In this document: positions 25,121 to 34,709 of the stretch, piece by piece
Layout of the letters: each line of letters starts with the position of its first letter
Position numbering within the stretch: position 1 is the stretch's first letter
Source: UBA6522 sp965204155
GTDB taxonomy: Bacteria; Pseudomonadota; Gammaproteobacteria; Steroidobacterales; Rariloculaceae
DNA: 64,000 bases
Direction: 5' to 3'
NCBI GenBank assembly: GCA_965204155.1
Contig: OZ241971.1
Location: 3,720,001-3,784,000, forward strand
The notes under the pieces: model-generated
The model's database searches: none
Told to the model about the DNA's origin: nothing
The model's input: only the letters and a program-made list of their open reading frames with translations
Program-made: the position numbers and the translations under genes

Positions 25121-26698
25121 ATGAAAAGCATCCGACTGAAATCCGCCCTGTTTGCCCTCGTTGCGCTGACGGTGGGCGGACCCGCCCATACCCAGTTCGA
25201 AAACGTCGGCACCATCGACTTCCCCACCTCGGCCACGGAGGAGGCGCAGCAGCACTTCCTTCGCGGGGTCGCGATCCTGCACAGCTTCGGATGGAAGCAG
25301 GCGATCGAGCAGTTCCGCGCTGCCCAGGCCATCGAGCCCGATTTTGCACTGGCCTACTGGGGAGAGTCGCTTTCCTACAATCACCCGTTGCAGGCCGAGG
25401 CCAACGCCGAATCGCCGCGGGAAGCCCTTGCACGACTTGGGGCAACGACGGAAGAACGCCTGGCCAAGGCACCCACCGCGCGGGAGAGGGGGTTGCTCGA
25501 AGCGGTCGAGATGCTGTGGGGCGAAGGCAGTTGGCAGGAGCGCCGCGTCGCCTACATGGATGCCATGGCCCGCCTGTACGAGCAGTATCCGGCAGACGAT
25601 GAGATCGCCACCTTCTACGCGCTGTCCATGCTGAGCGGCGCACGCGCACTCGCAGACGACAGCCTGCGGCTGGAAGTGCGGGCCGGCGCCATCGCACTCG
25701 GAGTGCTGGAGCGCAATCCCAGCCATCCCGGCGCAGCCCACTTCGTGATCCACTCCTTTGACGATCCGCTGCACGCTCCCATCGCGCTGCCGGCAGCGTA
25801 CCTCTTTGCCGATATCGCCCCGGCGGTATCGCATGCCCGCCACATGCCCACGCATATTTTCATTCAGCACGGCATGTGGGACCGCGTTTCCACCGGGAAC
25901 CAGTCCGCGTATGACGCGGCGCAGGCCCTCTGGCAGCCCGGGGATTCGGTGGGTGACGCAGTGCACTCGCTGGACTGGGGCCAATACGGCGACCTGCAGT
26001 TGGGCGACTATGAGAAGGCCCGTCTGTGGATCGACCGTCTCGAGGCGATTATCGACGCGAGCGAGGGTCAGGAGCGGGCGGTCATGACATTGCCGTTGAT
26101 GGAAGCGCGCTACGTAGTAGAGACCGAGGAGTGGCGGATCGACGAAATCACCGACGAGACCTCTCCGCACATACTGCTCGCCACGGGACTCAGCGCGGTC
26201 AGGACCGGTGACGTGGAAACGGCCGGGCGCGCCGAAGAGGCGTTGGCGCGCCAGGTGGCGGCCGGGAGCGATGGCGGCGTCATGCGCTCGGGACGCCTTT
26301 GGGTGCAGGTCATGCACAAGCAGGTCGGCGCCCTGGTGCGCACGGCTCGGGGCGATGCCGACGGGGCAGTTCAGCTGATGGACGAGGCGCTGGAGATCGT
26401 CGCGCAGATTCGCCCGCCCAACGGAGCCGCCAATCCGGTCAAGCCGGCCTACGAACTGTACGGCGAGATTCTTCTGGAACTGGGCAGGCCCGAAGACGCG
26501 GTGGCAAAGTTCGAGACATCGCTTCTGCGCATGCCGAACCGGCCCCGCTCGGTTCTGGGTCTGGCCAGGGCCCTGGAAAAAATGGGCGACGAAGAAGGCG
26601 CCGCCGGGCAATACGAGATTCTCAATGCCATCTGGGACGGGCGCGATTCGTTCACCGGCCTGCAGGAGGCGCGTCGGTTCCTGATGTCGCGGAACTAG
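25121..26698 (+). CDS. Exported tetratricopeptide-repeat protein
   Basis: This 525-residue protein has a short signal peptide (residues 4-24, ending AHTQ) and tetratricopeptide-like helices. The clearest repeats are residues 40-80 (HFLRGVAILHSFGWKQAIEQ and beyond) and the C-terminal third (YELYGEILLELGRPEDAVAK and the following repeat). A middle segment, HPGAAHFVIHSFDDPLHAPI, with HMPTHIFIQHGMW, is rich in His and conserved-looking. It resembles uncharacterised TPR proteins of environmental bacteria. Function and partners are unknown. ATG 25121 begins the signal peptide. Confidence 0.75.
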   Translation: MKSIRLKSALFALVALTVGGPAHTQFENVGTIDFPTSATEEAQQHFLRGVAILHSFGWKQAIEQFRAAQAIEPDFALAYWGESLSYNHPLQAEANAESPREALARLGATTEERLAKAPTARERGLLEAVEMLWGEGSWQERRVAYMDAMARLYEQYPADDEIATFYALSMLSGARALADDSLRLEVRAGAIALGVLERNPSHPGAAHFVIHSFDDPLHAPIALPAAYLFADIAPAVSHARHMPTHIFIQHGMWDRVSTGNQSAYDAAQALWQPGDSVGDAVHSLDWGQYGDLQLGDYEKARLWIDRLEAIIDASEGQERAVMTLPLMEARYVVETEEWRIDEITDETSPHILLATGLSAVRTGDVETAGRAEEALARQVAAGSDGGVMRSGRLWVQVMHKQVGALVRTARGDADGAVQLMDEALEIVAQIRPPNGAANPVKPAYELYGEILLELGRPEDAVAKFETSLLRMPNRPRSVLGLARALEKMGDEEGAAGQYEILNAIWDGRDSFTGLQEARRFLMSRN

Positions 26699-26774
26699 CA
26701 GACGGCGCTACGGATCGCGCCGCCAGGAGCCTGCGCCACAGAGATATCGGTTGCAAATTCGCTTTCGCGACTTT

Positions 26775-27386
26775 CTACTGCGCAGGTTCCCTGGACTTGA
26801 GAACCGCGGCAAGCTCGGCGACTCGCCGCCCCAGCGCGGCGGCGAGCGCCCGTTCGTCGTCGGACAGCGTCCGATTCCAGTCGACTTCGACGTGTGACGC
26901 GCCGTAGGGCCCGCCGCCGGTGCGCGTGGACGTGACCTGCGGTTCCGTATAGGGGATTCCGGTCCAGAGCATGCCGTGATGGATCAGCGGCAGGGCCATG
27001 GTGAGCAACGTCGTTTCCTGTCCCCCGTGCATCGAACCGGTGCTGGTGAACAGGCCGAACGGCTTGTCGACCAGGGCTCCCTTCAACCACAGCCCCGAGG
27101 TAGAGTCGAGGAAGTACTTGAGCGCGGCTGCCATGTTGCCGAACCGTGTCGGGCTTCCCAGCAGCAGGCCGTCGCAGCCGGCCAGGTCTTCGAGATCAGC
27201 GAAGGGCGGACCGGAATCCGGTATCGGGGCATCGGTGGCCGCGGTCGTGGTGGACACCGGTGGCACCGTACGAACGATGGCCTCTGCCCCCGCGGTCTCC
27301 ACCCCCCGCGCAGCGAATCGCGCCAGCTCCGCCGTTCGTCCCCTGAGCGAGTAATAGAGGACGAGAATTTTCGCGTCGGAGGGCAT
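26775..27386 (-). CDS. wrbA: NAD(P)H:quinone oxidoreductase, WrbA type
   Basis: This 203-residue flavodoxin-fold enzyme makes two-electron reductions of quinones. The FMN phosphate loop is YSLRGRTAELARFAARG and the WrbA signatures are GSPTRFGNMAAALKYFLD and FTSTGSMHGGQETTLL. It lies 3 bases after arsC, so the pair is co-transcribed; arsC-wrbA pairs occur in other Gammaproteobacteria. The context fits redox and arsenate stress, though this is inference. Confidence 0.93.
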   Translation of the reverse strand: MPSDAKILVLYYSLRGRTAELARFAARGVETAGAEAIVRTVPPVSTTTAATDAPIPDSGPPFADLEDLAGCDGLLLGSPTRFGNMAAALKYFLDSTSGLWLKGALVDKPFGLFTSTGSMHGGQETTLLTMALPLIHHGMLWTGIPYTEPQVTSTRTGGGPYGASHVEVDWNRTLSDDERALAAALGRRVAELAAVLKSREPAQ

Positions 27387-27389
27387 TTA

Positions 27390-27740
27390 CTACGGAAACA
27401 ATTCCAGGACCTGTTCCGGAGGGCGGCCGATGCGTGCTGCCTTGGCCGTTTCCACGATGGGCCGCTGGATCAACACCGGATGAGTGGTCATCAAATCGAT
27501 CAGCGCCGTCTCGCTGGCGGTTTCGAGATCGATACCCGCCGACCGGAAAGCCCGTTCCCCCTTTCGGACCAGATTCCGGGCGGGAACTCCGAGCTTTTCG
27601 AGCAGGCCGGCGAGTACGCCAGCATCCGGCGGTGTCTTCAGGTATTCGATGACGTCCACATCGATACCCCTGGACTCGAGCAGCGTCATGGTTGCACGGG
27701 ACTTGGAACATCGGGGATTGTGGTAGATTCTGGGCTTCAC
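27390..27740 (-). CDS. arsC: Arsenate reductase (glutaredoxin-linked family)
   Basis: This 116-residue ArsC-family protein has the active Cys in YHNPRCSKSRATMTLL, the LKTPPDAGVLAGLLEKLG helix, and the Arg residues of LIQRPIVETAKAARIGRPPE. GTG 27740 is preceded by GGGAGG six bases away, which sets this start over a more distant upstream one. No arsB or arsR is nearby, and some family members (YfgD type) are not proven arsenate reductases. Confidence 0.9.
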   Translation of the reverse strand: MKPRIYHNPRCSKSRATMTLLESRGIDVDVIEYLKTPPDAGVLAGLLEKLGVPARNLVRKGERAFRSAGIDLETASETALIDLMTTHPVLIQRPIVETAKAARIGRPPEQVLELFP

Positions 27741-27815
27741 GTATGTCCTCCCTGCTGCTTGACGTGAATCTGGCGCCCCTGTTACGTTCCCGCTTGGGTG
27801 TTCCAGGGTCAATTG

Positions 27816-28103
27816 ATGAGTTACCGAGGCGCTATCATACTCCTGACGCTGTTGATTGCGTCATGTGCCGCCGGTCCGCCGGTACAGGAGATGAGCGACG
27901 CACGCCAGGCGATCGCTGCGGCGGAGGAGTCGGATGCGGCAACCCTGGCGCCGGACGAACTGAACGAGGCCAGGGCCCTGCTCGAACAGGCTGAAACCCA
28001 ACTCCGCGCCCGCTACTACCTGTTGGCGCAGGACAGTGCGATTCGCGCCAGGAACCGGGCCGTGGAAGCGCTGCAGGCGAGTCAGGCTGTCGACGAGGAA
28101 TAG
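27816..28103 (+). CDS. DUF4398-like outer-membrane lipoprotein
   Basis: This 95-residue protein has a lipoprotein signal with lipobox IASC (Cys17) in LLTLLIASCAAG. The mature part is helical: DARQAIAAAEESDAATLAP, NEARALLEQAETQLRARYY and a further Ala/Arg-rich helix, as in DUF4398 proteins linked to OmpA-like envelope proteins. Here no OmpA partner is adjacent. It diverges from arsC with a 75-base gap. Confidence 0.78.
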   Translation: MSYRGAIILLTLLIASCAAGPPVQEMSDARQAIAAAEESDAATLAPDELNEARALLEQAETQLRARYYLLAQDSAIRARNRAVEALQASQAVDEE

Positions 28104-28163
28104 CCTGAGTAACCGTCAGGATCGTCCTGCGCCCACCATCGAGCCCTGCCCTTGATTGCCACC

Positions 28164-28436
28164 ATGGATGAGCAAGCGGTTCGTTGCATCGTGTCCGGTC
28201 GCGTTCAGGGCGTCTGGTACCGGGTGACCACCGCGCGCCAGGCGGAGCAGTGGGCGCTGCGAGGCTCGGCCAGGAACCTGTCCGATAGCACGGTGGAAGT
28301 CATCGCGGCGGGCGATCCGGAGGCCATCGCCCGGCTGTGTGCCTGGCTGTGGGAAGGGCCCTCAGGCGCCAGAACGACGGGCGTCGAAGTCCAGGAGTGG
28401 AACGATCCTGTCGCCCAGGGATTCCGGATTCTCTGA
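28164..28436 (+). CDS. acyP: Acylphosphatase
   Basis: This 90-residue enzyme hydrolyses acyl phosphates. The catalytic Arg20 lies in SGRVQGVWYR and the catalytic Asn38 in GSARNLSDSTVEV. The active loop GVWYR differs from the common GVFFR but keeps the key Arg. ATG 28164 gives the normal length; a TTG at 28152 would add four residues. It converges on proS with 25 bases between the stops. Confidence 0.92.
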   Translation: MDEQAVRCIVSGRVQGVWYRVTTARQAEQWALRGSARNLSDSTVEVIAAGDPEAIARLCAWLWEGPSGARTTGVEVQEWNDPVAQGFRIL

Positions 28437-28461
28437 CAGCAGCGGGACCCGGAAACCCGGG

Positions 28462-30171
28462 TCAGGCGCGTTTCGCGCCCAGGAACTCCACCAGCGAGTC
28501 CAGCGCGACCATCTCGATCGCATCGTCGCGGCGCGACTTGTACTCGATTTCGCCACGGTCAAGGCCTCGCTCCCCGATCACCAGCCGGTGAGGTATCCCG
28601 ATCAGGTCGGCATCCGCGAACTTCGATCCGGGCCGCTGATTGCGATCGTCCACCAGCACTTCCAGTCCCGCGGCCTCCAATTGTCCGGCGACTTTGCCGG
28701 TGGCCTCCCGCACCCGGTAGGACTTGTCCAGGGCGATGGGGATGATAATGACGTCGAACGGTGCGATGGCGTCCGGCCAGATGATGCCGCGCGCATCGTT
28801 GCTCTGTTCGATGGCCGCGGCCGCAACCCGGGTCACGCCGATCCCGTAGCAGCCCATGTGCATGCTGCGGGGGCGGCCGCCGGAGTCCAGTACCGTGGCG
28901 CCCATGGCGTCGCTGTACTTGGTACCCAATTGAAAGATGTGCCCCACTTCTATGCCGCGGGCGACGGTCAGCGGTCCGCCGCCGTCGGGACTGGGATCTC
29001 CCGACGTCACGTTACGAAGGTCCGCCACGGGCGGCAGGGGCACGTCCCGCTCCCAGTTCACGCCGGTGTAGTGGTGTTCGGCCCGATTGGCACCGCATGA
29101 GAAGTCGCCGACCCGTGACGCCGATTGATCGGCAAAGACGGGTAACTCAAGTCCCAGCGGACCCACCGACCCCGGAGAGACACCCGCTGCCGCTTCCACC
29201 TGTGCGGCGGACAGCATGCGCAGCGGAGCGGCAACGGCGTCCAGCGCCTGGGCCTTGTGGACATTCAGTTCGTGATCGCCGCGTAGCAGCAGCGCGACCG
29301 CGGGCGTCTCCGTCCCTGCTACCAGCAGGGTCTTCAGGCACTGCCCGGGCGCAACGTCGAGGAACTCGCAAAGATCGGCGATGGTGCGTACGCCCGGTGT
29401 GGCGACGCGCTGCAGGTCCTGGCGGGGCGCCGGCCGGTGCGATTCCCCATCCGGCAGCACGGGGACCGTTTCCACGTTGGCGGCAAACCCGTCGGCCTCC
29501 GAGTAGGCGATTGCGTCCTCGCCGGAGTCGGCGAGCACATGGAATTCCTCCGACTGACTGCCGCCGATGGCGCCGGAGTCGGCCTGGACGATCCGGTAGG
29601 TGAGCTGCAGGCGGTCGAAAATCCGGGAATAGGCGCGGCGCATGGCCTGGTAGGCCTCTTCCAGGCCTTCTTCATCCAGGTCGAAGGAGTAGGCGTCCTT
29701 CATCACGAATTCACGCGCCCGCATGACGCCGAATCGCGGCCTGATCTCGTCCCGGAACTTCGTCTGGACCTGGTAGTAGTTGACAGGCAACTGCCGGTAA
29801 CTCTTGAGCTCCGTCCGGGCGATATCGGTGATGACCTCTTCGTGGGTGGGACCCAGGCAGAAGTCTCTCCTGTGCCGGTCCTGCAGCCTCAGCAGCTCCG
29901 GACCGAAGTCCTCCCAGCGTCCCGACTCCCGCCACAACTCCGCCGGCTGCACGCCGGGCATGGAGACTTCCAGCGCGCCGGCGCGGTTCATTTCCTCGCG
30001 GACGATGCGCTCGATCCGGTGCAGCACCCGAACGCCCAGCGGAAGCCAGCTATAGAGTCCCGATGCGAGCCGGCGCACGATACCGGCCCGAAGCATGAGT
30101 TGATGACTGATCACCTCCGCATCGGCGGGTGCGTCCCTGAAAGTCGAGAGGGGTAATTGAGAAAGCTTCAT
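28462..30171 (-). CDS. proS: Prolyl-tRNA synthetase
   Basis: This 569-residue class II synthetase charges tRNA-Pro. Motif 2 and neighbouring segments are seen in RPRFGVMRAREFVMKDAYSF, motif 1 in GLYSWLPLGVRVLHRIERIV, and an inserted YbaK-like editing domain covers about residues 220-390 (KTLLVAGTETPAVALLLRGD). The C-terminal anticodon-binding domain follows. ATG 30171 has an AAGGGA site seven bases upstream. Confidence 0.96.
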   Translation of the reverse strand: MKLSQLPLSTFRDAPADAEVISHQLMLRAGIVRRLASGLYSWLPLGVRVLHRIERIVREEMNRAGALEVSMPGVQPAELWRESGRWEDFGPELLRLQDRHRRDFCLGPTHEEVITDIARTELKSYRQLPVNYYQVQTKFRDEIRPRFGVMRAREFVMKDAYSFDLDEEGLEEAYQAMRRAYSRIFDRLQLTYRIVQADSGAIGGSQSEEFHVLADSGEDAIAYSEADGFAANVETVPVLPDGESHRPAPRQDLQRVATPGVRTIADLCEFLDVAPGQCLKTLLVAGTETPAVALLLRGDHELNVHKAQALDAVAAPLRMLSAAQVEAAAGVSPGSVGPLGLELPVFADQSASRVGDFSCGANRAEHHYTGVNWERDVPLPPVADLRNVTSGDPSPDGGGPLTVARGIEVGHIFQLGTKYSDAMGATVLDSGGRPRSMHMGCYGIGVTRVAAAAIEQSNDARGIIWPDAIAPFDVIIIPIALDKSYRVREATGKVAGQLEAAGLEVLVDDRNQRPGSKFADADLIGIPHRLVIGERGLDRGEIEYKSRRDDAIEMVALDSLVEFLGAKRA

Positions 30172-30201
30172 GCCGTCCCTTGCCATTTTTCGGACCCGCG
30201 C

Positions 30202-30207
30202 ATTGTA
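30202..30207 (-). promoter_or_regulatory. Possible -10 element for proS
   Basis: On the minus strand TACAAT lies 30 bases before the proS start. TTGACG stands 20 bases upstream (30228-30233), longer than the optimum, so the pair is only suggestive. Confidence 0.3.
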
Positions 30208-30288
30208 GGTTATTCGACTCGCCGGCGCGTCAATCGGAGTCATGGTTACATGCTAAGCTCACGCCCATGAGCGGCCGCGACGATCCCG

Positions 30289-30966
30289 ATGACGATGCCC
30301 GGGTTGCGGGAGCAATACCTGGATGCGATGGGCATCCCGGTGTGGGTGTTGCGCGGTGCCGCGGACGCGGAGCCGGAGCCGGCCGCCGAAGCGGTTGAGG
30401 AAGTGTCCGCCGACTGGGACGAATTGCGCAAAGCGGTGCGCACCTGTACCAAATGCGCCCTGCATCAAGGCCGGACCCAGACGGTATTCGGCGTCGGCAG
30501 CCGGACGGCGGATCTGCTGGTCATCGGCGAAGCTCCGGGAGCGGAAGAAGACCGCCGGGGGGAACCCTTCGTCGGCCGTGCCGGCCAGTTGCTCAACGCC
30601 ATGCTCGCTGCGATCCATCTTGCCCGCGAAGATGTCTACATTGCCAACATCCTCAAGTGCCGGCCTCCCAACAATCGAGACCCGAAATCCGACGAAGCCG
30701 CGACCTGCACGCCCTACCTTCAGCGGCAGATCGAGCTGCTGCAGCCGCGGGTCATCCTGGCGCTGGGCAGGATCGCCGCCCAGTGGCTATTGCAGTCCGA
30801 CACGCCCATCGGGCGGCTTCGCGGCCGCACGTTCCAGTTCGGCTCAGCCTCGACGCCGCTGGTGGTGAGCTATCACCCGGCCTATCTGCTGCGCAGTCCG
30901 CTTGCCAAGTCCAAGTCGTGGGAGGATCTGAAGATCGTCAAGCGCCTGCTGCGGCCCCCGGAATGA
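30289..30966 (+). CDS. Family 4 uracil-DNA glycosylase
   Basis: This 225-residue [4Fe-4S] glycosylase removes uracil from DNA. It shows CTKCALHQGRTQTVFGVG with the first Cys pair, GEAPGAEEDRRGEPFVGRAG as the family 4 active motif, ILKCRPPNNRDPKSDEAATC with the other two cluster Cys, and SYHPAYLLR near the end. The N-terminal MPGLREQYLDAMGIPVWVLR is typical of proteobacterial members. Its stop overlaps the rimI start (ATGA). Confidence 0.93.
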   Translation: MTMPGLREQYLDAMGIPVWVLRGAADAEPEPAAEAVEEVSADWDELRKAVRTCTKCALHQGRTQTVFGVGSRTADLLVIGEAPGAEEDRRGEPFVGRAGQLLNAMLAAIHLAREDVYIANILKCRPPNNRDPKSDEAATCTPYLQRQIELLQPRVILALGRIAAQWLLQSDTPIGRLRGRTFQFGSASTPLVVSYHPAYLLRSPLAKSKSWEDLKIVKRLLRPPE

Positions 30967-31463
30967 GCGCGGCGCTTCAGCCCCGGACCGAGATTCGCAG
31001 CATGTCCAACCGGGATCTGCGGGGAGTCGCCGCGGTGGAGCAGGCCAGCTACGAATTTCCGTGGAGCCCGGGCATCTTCAGGGACTGCCTCCTGGCAGGC
31101 TACCAATGCCTGGTTCTGGTCATCGACGGCGATGTCAACGGCTACGCGATCATGTCGGTGGCCGCAAGCGAGGCGCACATTCTGAACCTGTGCGTGCATC
31201 CCGAACTTCAGCGGCAGGGATACGGCCGCCAGTTGCTCCACACCCTTTGCATACGCGCCCGGGCAATGGGCGTCGGGCGCGCGTTTCTTGAAGTCCGGCC
31301 TTCCAACGATGCAGCAATGGGTCTCTACCGATCATCCGGTTTCGAGCAAATCGGTGTGCGTCCGTCCTACTATCAGGCGCACGGCGGCCGCGAGGATGCG
31401 GTCATTTTCGCCGCCAGCATCCGTGAGGCACTCAGGGAGATAGACGCGCCAGACGCTCATTGA
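30963..31463 (+). CDS. rimI: Ribosomal protein S18-alanine N-acetyltransferase
   Basis: This 166-residue GNAT-fold protein has the acetyl-CoA binding motif CVHPELQRQGYGRQLLHTL and the following FLEVRPSNDAAMGLYRSSGF typical of RimI. It acetylates the N-terminal Ala of ribosomal protein S18 in E. coli. The start ATG overlaps the glycosylase stop. The 3' end overlaps the valS 3' end by 32 bases on the opposite strand. Confidence 0.9.
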   Translation: MSAALQPRTEIRSMSNRDLRGVAAVEQASYEFPWSPGIFRDCLLAGYQCLVLVIDGDVNGYAIMSVAASEAHILNLCVHPELQRQGYGRQLLHTLCIRARAMGVGRAFLEVRPSNDAAMGLYRSSGFEQIGVRPSYYQAHGGREDAVIFAASIREALREIDAPDAH

Positions 31464-34194
31464 GCTGTTCGAGCCGCTCGTCCAGCGCCGCCGCCCGTTG
31501 CCGTTCCCTGTCGACGACCGCTGCCGGTGCGTTGGCGATGAACTGCGGGTTGGCGAGCTTTCGTTCGCTGCGCTGACGGTCGTCGGCCGCCCTTTGGATC
31601 TGCTTGCTGAGCCGGTCCCGTTCGGCATCCATGTCGATCAGCCCTTCCAGTGGGACGAGGACGGTCATCCGGCCCACCAGCGCAGTGGCAGCGCCTCCAA
31701 CTTCGTCCGCGACTTCGACGAAGCCGATTTCGTCCAGGCGGGCCAGGCTCTTCAGCAGCGGCTCGTGCCTGCGCACCCGCGCGCGGTCCAGGCCGGTGGC
31801 GCCTGCCAGCAGGGCCGGAAGCCGCCTGCCCGGGGCGATGGACATCTCCCCCCGAATCTGGCGAACGCCCATGACGAACGCCTTGAGCCAATCGATTTCC
31901 GCTTCCGCCTCTTCATCGACTTCGAAAGACTCCGGAAGGGGCTGCGCTTCGAGCATGATGGTGGCGCTGTCGCGTCCGGTTCGCTTGCAGAGTTCCAGCC
32001 ACAATTCCTCCGTCACGAAGGGTACGATCGGGTGCAGCAGCCGGAGCAGCGTGCCGAGAACGTCGACCAGGCACCGCTGAGCGGCACGAACCCTGGCCTC
32101 GGGCGCATCCACATCGTTCAGCACCGTCTTGGTCATTTCCAGGTACCAGTCGCAGTACTCGTGCCAGGTGAACTCGTAAAGTGCCTGGGTGGCCAGGTCG
32201 AATCGATACTCGCTGAACGCGCGCCGGAACCGCCCGATGACCGAACTCAACCGCGAACGAATCCAGCGGTCCGCCACCGTGTATTCCAGCGGCGCATCGG
32301 GGAGCGGCGTCTCCACCCGGGAGAACACGTACGAGGCGGCGTTCCAGAGCTTGTTGCAGAAATTGCGGTTGCCTTCAACGCGGCCCATGTCCAGACTGAC
32401 GTCCCGCCCGGTGGTTGCCAGCGAGGCGAAGGTCAGTCGCAGGGCGTCGGCTCCGTACGCCGCGATGCCGTCCGGGAATTCCTCCCGCGTGCTCGCCTCG
32501 ATACGGTCCTTCAGGTGGGTCTGCATCATGCCTTCGGTGCGTTTCCGTACCAGCGTCTCCAGGTCCACGCCGTCGACGATGAACAGCGGATCGAGAATGT
32601 TGCCCTTGGACTTGGACATTTTCTGCCCGGCCTGATCGCGGACCAGTCCATGGATGTAGACGTCCGAGAACGGCACGTCGTCCATGAATTTCAGTCCCAT
32701 CATGATCATCCGTGCGACCCAGAAGAAGATGATGTCGAAACCGGTTACGAGCACCTGGGTGGGGTAGAACGTCTCCAGCTCCCTTGATCCCGCGGGCCAG
32801 TGCATCGTCGAGAATGGCCACAGGGCGGACGAAAACCAGGTATCCAGCACATCGCCATCCTGCCGCAGCGCCATCTCCGGGCCGAGGCCGTGCTTCGCGC
32901 GGGCCTCGTCTTCGCTCCGGGCCACGTAGGCGCGCCCCTCGTCGTCGTACCAGGCCGGAATCCGGTGTCCCCACCACAACTGCCGGGAAATGCACCAGTC
33001 CTCGATATTGTGCATCCATTCGAAATAGGTCTTCGCCCAGTTCCCGGGCACGAACCGGATGCTGCCGTCCTGCACCGCCCGGATCGCCGGTTCCGCCAGC
33101 GGGCCGGTCCGTACGTACCACTGTTCCGTGAGCAGCGGTTCGACCAGCGCGCCGCTGCGGTCGCCGCGGGGGACCATGTGCTTGTGGTCCTGCTCGCCGT
33201 CAACCAGCCCCCTGGCCTGCAACTCGTCCAGGACCCGGCGCCGCGCCTCGAACCGGTCCAGCCCGCGGAACCGCTCCGGAACGGCGTCGTTGAGCGCGGC
33301 GGACTCGTCGAAAATGTTGATGGCCGCAAGACCGTGCCGCTGCCCCACCTGGAAGTCATTGAAGTCGTGCGCCGGGGTGATCTTCACGCACCCGGTGCCG
33401 AACTCGGGGTCGACATAGTCGTCGGCGACGACCGGAATCGTTCGCCCGGCCAGTGGCAGGCGCACTTCCCGGCCGACGTAGTGCCGATAGCGCTCGTCGT
33501 CGGGGTGTACGGCGACCGCCGTATCGCCCAGCATCGTCTCCGGCCGGGTAGTGGCGACCACCAGGCAGTCGTCGCTGTCGAGAAGCGGATAGCGGAACCG
33601 CCAGATCTTCCCCGTCTCCTCTGAAACCAGCACCTCCAGGTCGGAAATCGCCGTATGCAGTACCGGGTCCCAGTTGACCAGCCGCTTGCCGCGGTAGATC
33701 AGCCCTTCCTCGTACAGCCGCACGAACACCTCGGTGACGGCTTCGCACAGTTCCGGGTCCATGGTGAACCGGTCGCGGGACCAGTCCACCGAAGCGCCGA
33801 GCCGCCGGATCTGCCTGGAAATCGTGTTTCCGGAATGCTCCTTCCACTCCCACACACGGCGCACGAAGGCGTCACGGCCCAGCCCGCGGCGCGTCTTGCC
33901 TTCGGCATCCAGCAGCCGCTCGACGACCATCTGGGTGGCGATGCCGGCGTGGTCCGTACCCATCTGCCAGAGGGTGTTGTCACCGCACATGCGGTGGTAG
34001 CGGATCAGCGCGTCCATGATGGTGTACTGGAACGCGTGTCCCATGTGCACGGTGCCGGTCACGTTGGGCGGGGGAATGACGATGCAGTAGCTTTCGCCCT
34101 GCCCGGACGGCTTGAAGTAGCCCGCCTCCTCCCAGCGCCGGTATTGGCGGGATTCGATTTCTTCGGGCTGGTAGCCCTTCCTGGAAGCGTTCAT
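31432..34194 (-). CDS. valS: Valyl-tRNA synthetase
   Basis: This 920-residue class I synthetase charges tRNA-Val and has an editing domain. HIGH appears as HMGH in GTVHMGHAFQYTIMDALI, KMSKS in GQKMSKSKGNILDP, and the editing segment ATTRPETMLGDTAVAVHP is clear. The C-terminal 70 residues form the usual coiled coil (MDAERDRLSKQIQRAADDR). It lies downstream of pepA and holC in the conserved order pepA-holC-valS. Confidence 0.96.
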   Translation of the reverse strand: MNASRKGYQPEEIESRQYRRWEEAGYFKPSGQGESYCIVIPPPNVTGTVHMGHAFQYTIMDALIRYHRMCGDNTLWQMGTDHAGIATQMVVERLLDAEGKTRRGLGRDAFVRRVWEWKEHSGNTISRQIRRLGASVDWSRDRFTMDPELCEAVTEVFVRLYEEGLIYRGKRLVNWDPVLHTAISDLEVLVSEETGKIWRFRYPLLDSDDCLVVATTRPETMLGDTAVAVHPDDERYRHYVGREVRLPLAGRTIPVVADDYVDPEFGTGCVKITPAHDFNDFQVGQRHGLAAINIFDESAALNDAVPERFRGLDRFEARRRVLDELQARGLVDGEQDHKHMVPRGDRSGALVEPLLTEQWYVRTGPLAEPAIRAVQDGSIRFVPGNWAKTYFEWMHNIEDWCISRQLWWGHRIPAWYDDEGRAYVARSEDEARAKHGLGPEMALRQDGDVLDTWFSSALWPFSTMHWPAGSRELETFYPTQVLVTGFDIIFFWVARMIMMGLKFMDDVPFSDVYIHGLVRDQAGQKMSKSKGNILDPLFIVDGVDLETLVRKRTEGMMQTHLKDRIEASTREEFPDGIAAYGADALRLTFASLATTGRDVSLDMGRVEGNRNFCNKLWNAASYVFSRVETPLPDAPLEYTVADRWIRSRLSSVIGRFRRAFSEYRFDLATQALYEFTWHEYCDWYLEMTKTVLNDVDAPEARVRAAQRCLVDVLGTLLRLLHPIVPFVTEELWLELCKRTGRDSATIMLEAQPLPESFEVDEEAEAEIDWLKAFVMGVRQIRGEMSIAPGRRLPALLAGATGLDRARVRRHEPLLKSLARLDEIGFVEVADEVGGAATALVGRMTVLVPLEGLIDMDAERDRLSKQIQRAADDRQRSERKLANPQFIANAPAAVVDRERQRAAALDERLEQLNERLARLSP

Positions 34195-34201
34195 GACGGT
34201 G

Positions 34202-34660
34202 TCAGACCGGATGCGTTTCCAGCTTGTAGCCCCGGTCCTGGTAGAAGCGGTAGCGCAGCCTTCCCTGGTTTCGGCGGTGCGGGTCGGCATCGACGATTTC
34301 GGCGACACGGGCGAAACGGCTGAAGAACCCCGGTACATCGTGTGCCAGATTGATCATGACATCCCAATATTCGCCGGCCTCGGCGGGAGGATCGTCGGCG
34401 GTGGCGGGGTCGACCACGCCGATCACCACCGGTTCGTCGCCGTCCGCCGGCAGCCCCCGTCCTGCGACCAGGTGAGGGATGAAGCTGCCCTGGGAGAATG
34501 TCCAGAGCAGGTCGTCCAGTCTGTTGGCGTCTCCCTGATCGGCGGCGTTGACGAAGACGTGATGCCGGCGTTGCACGGCCTTTTGCGCGATCCGGCAGGC
34601 GATCCTGAGCCGCGCGTCCGCGTTGTCGGTCGACAGGACATAGAAATCGATCCGGGTCAC
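34202..34660 (-). CDS. holC: DNA polymerase III chi subunit
   Basis: The chi subunit links the clamp loader to SSB. This 152-residue protein shows IDFYVLSTDNADARLRIACR, VNAADQGDANRLDDLLWTF and FIPHLVAG, matching HolC. GTG 34660 gives the normal N-terminus; no strong ribosome-binding site is visible, so coupling to pepA (49 bases upstream) is possible. valS starts 7 bases after its stop. Confidence 0.92.
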   Translation of the reverse strand: MTRIDFYVLSTDNADARLRIACRIAQKAVQRRHHVFVNAADQGDANRLDDLLWTFSQGSFIPHLVAGRGLPADGDEPVVIGVVDPATADDPPAEAGEYWDVMINLAHDVPGFFSRFARVAEIVDADPHRRNQGRLRYRFYQDRGYKLETHPV

Positions 34661-34709
34661 GCTGAACTTGCCCGGAGAGCTGCGAGACGGTTGCGTCGTC
34701 GTTGTCCTG

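Noticed and set aside
25094..26611. A 505-codon open frame on the minus strand opposite the TPR protein
   Set aside because: The plus strand shows a signal peptide and TPR helices; the minus frame has no recognisable pattern.
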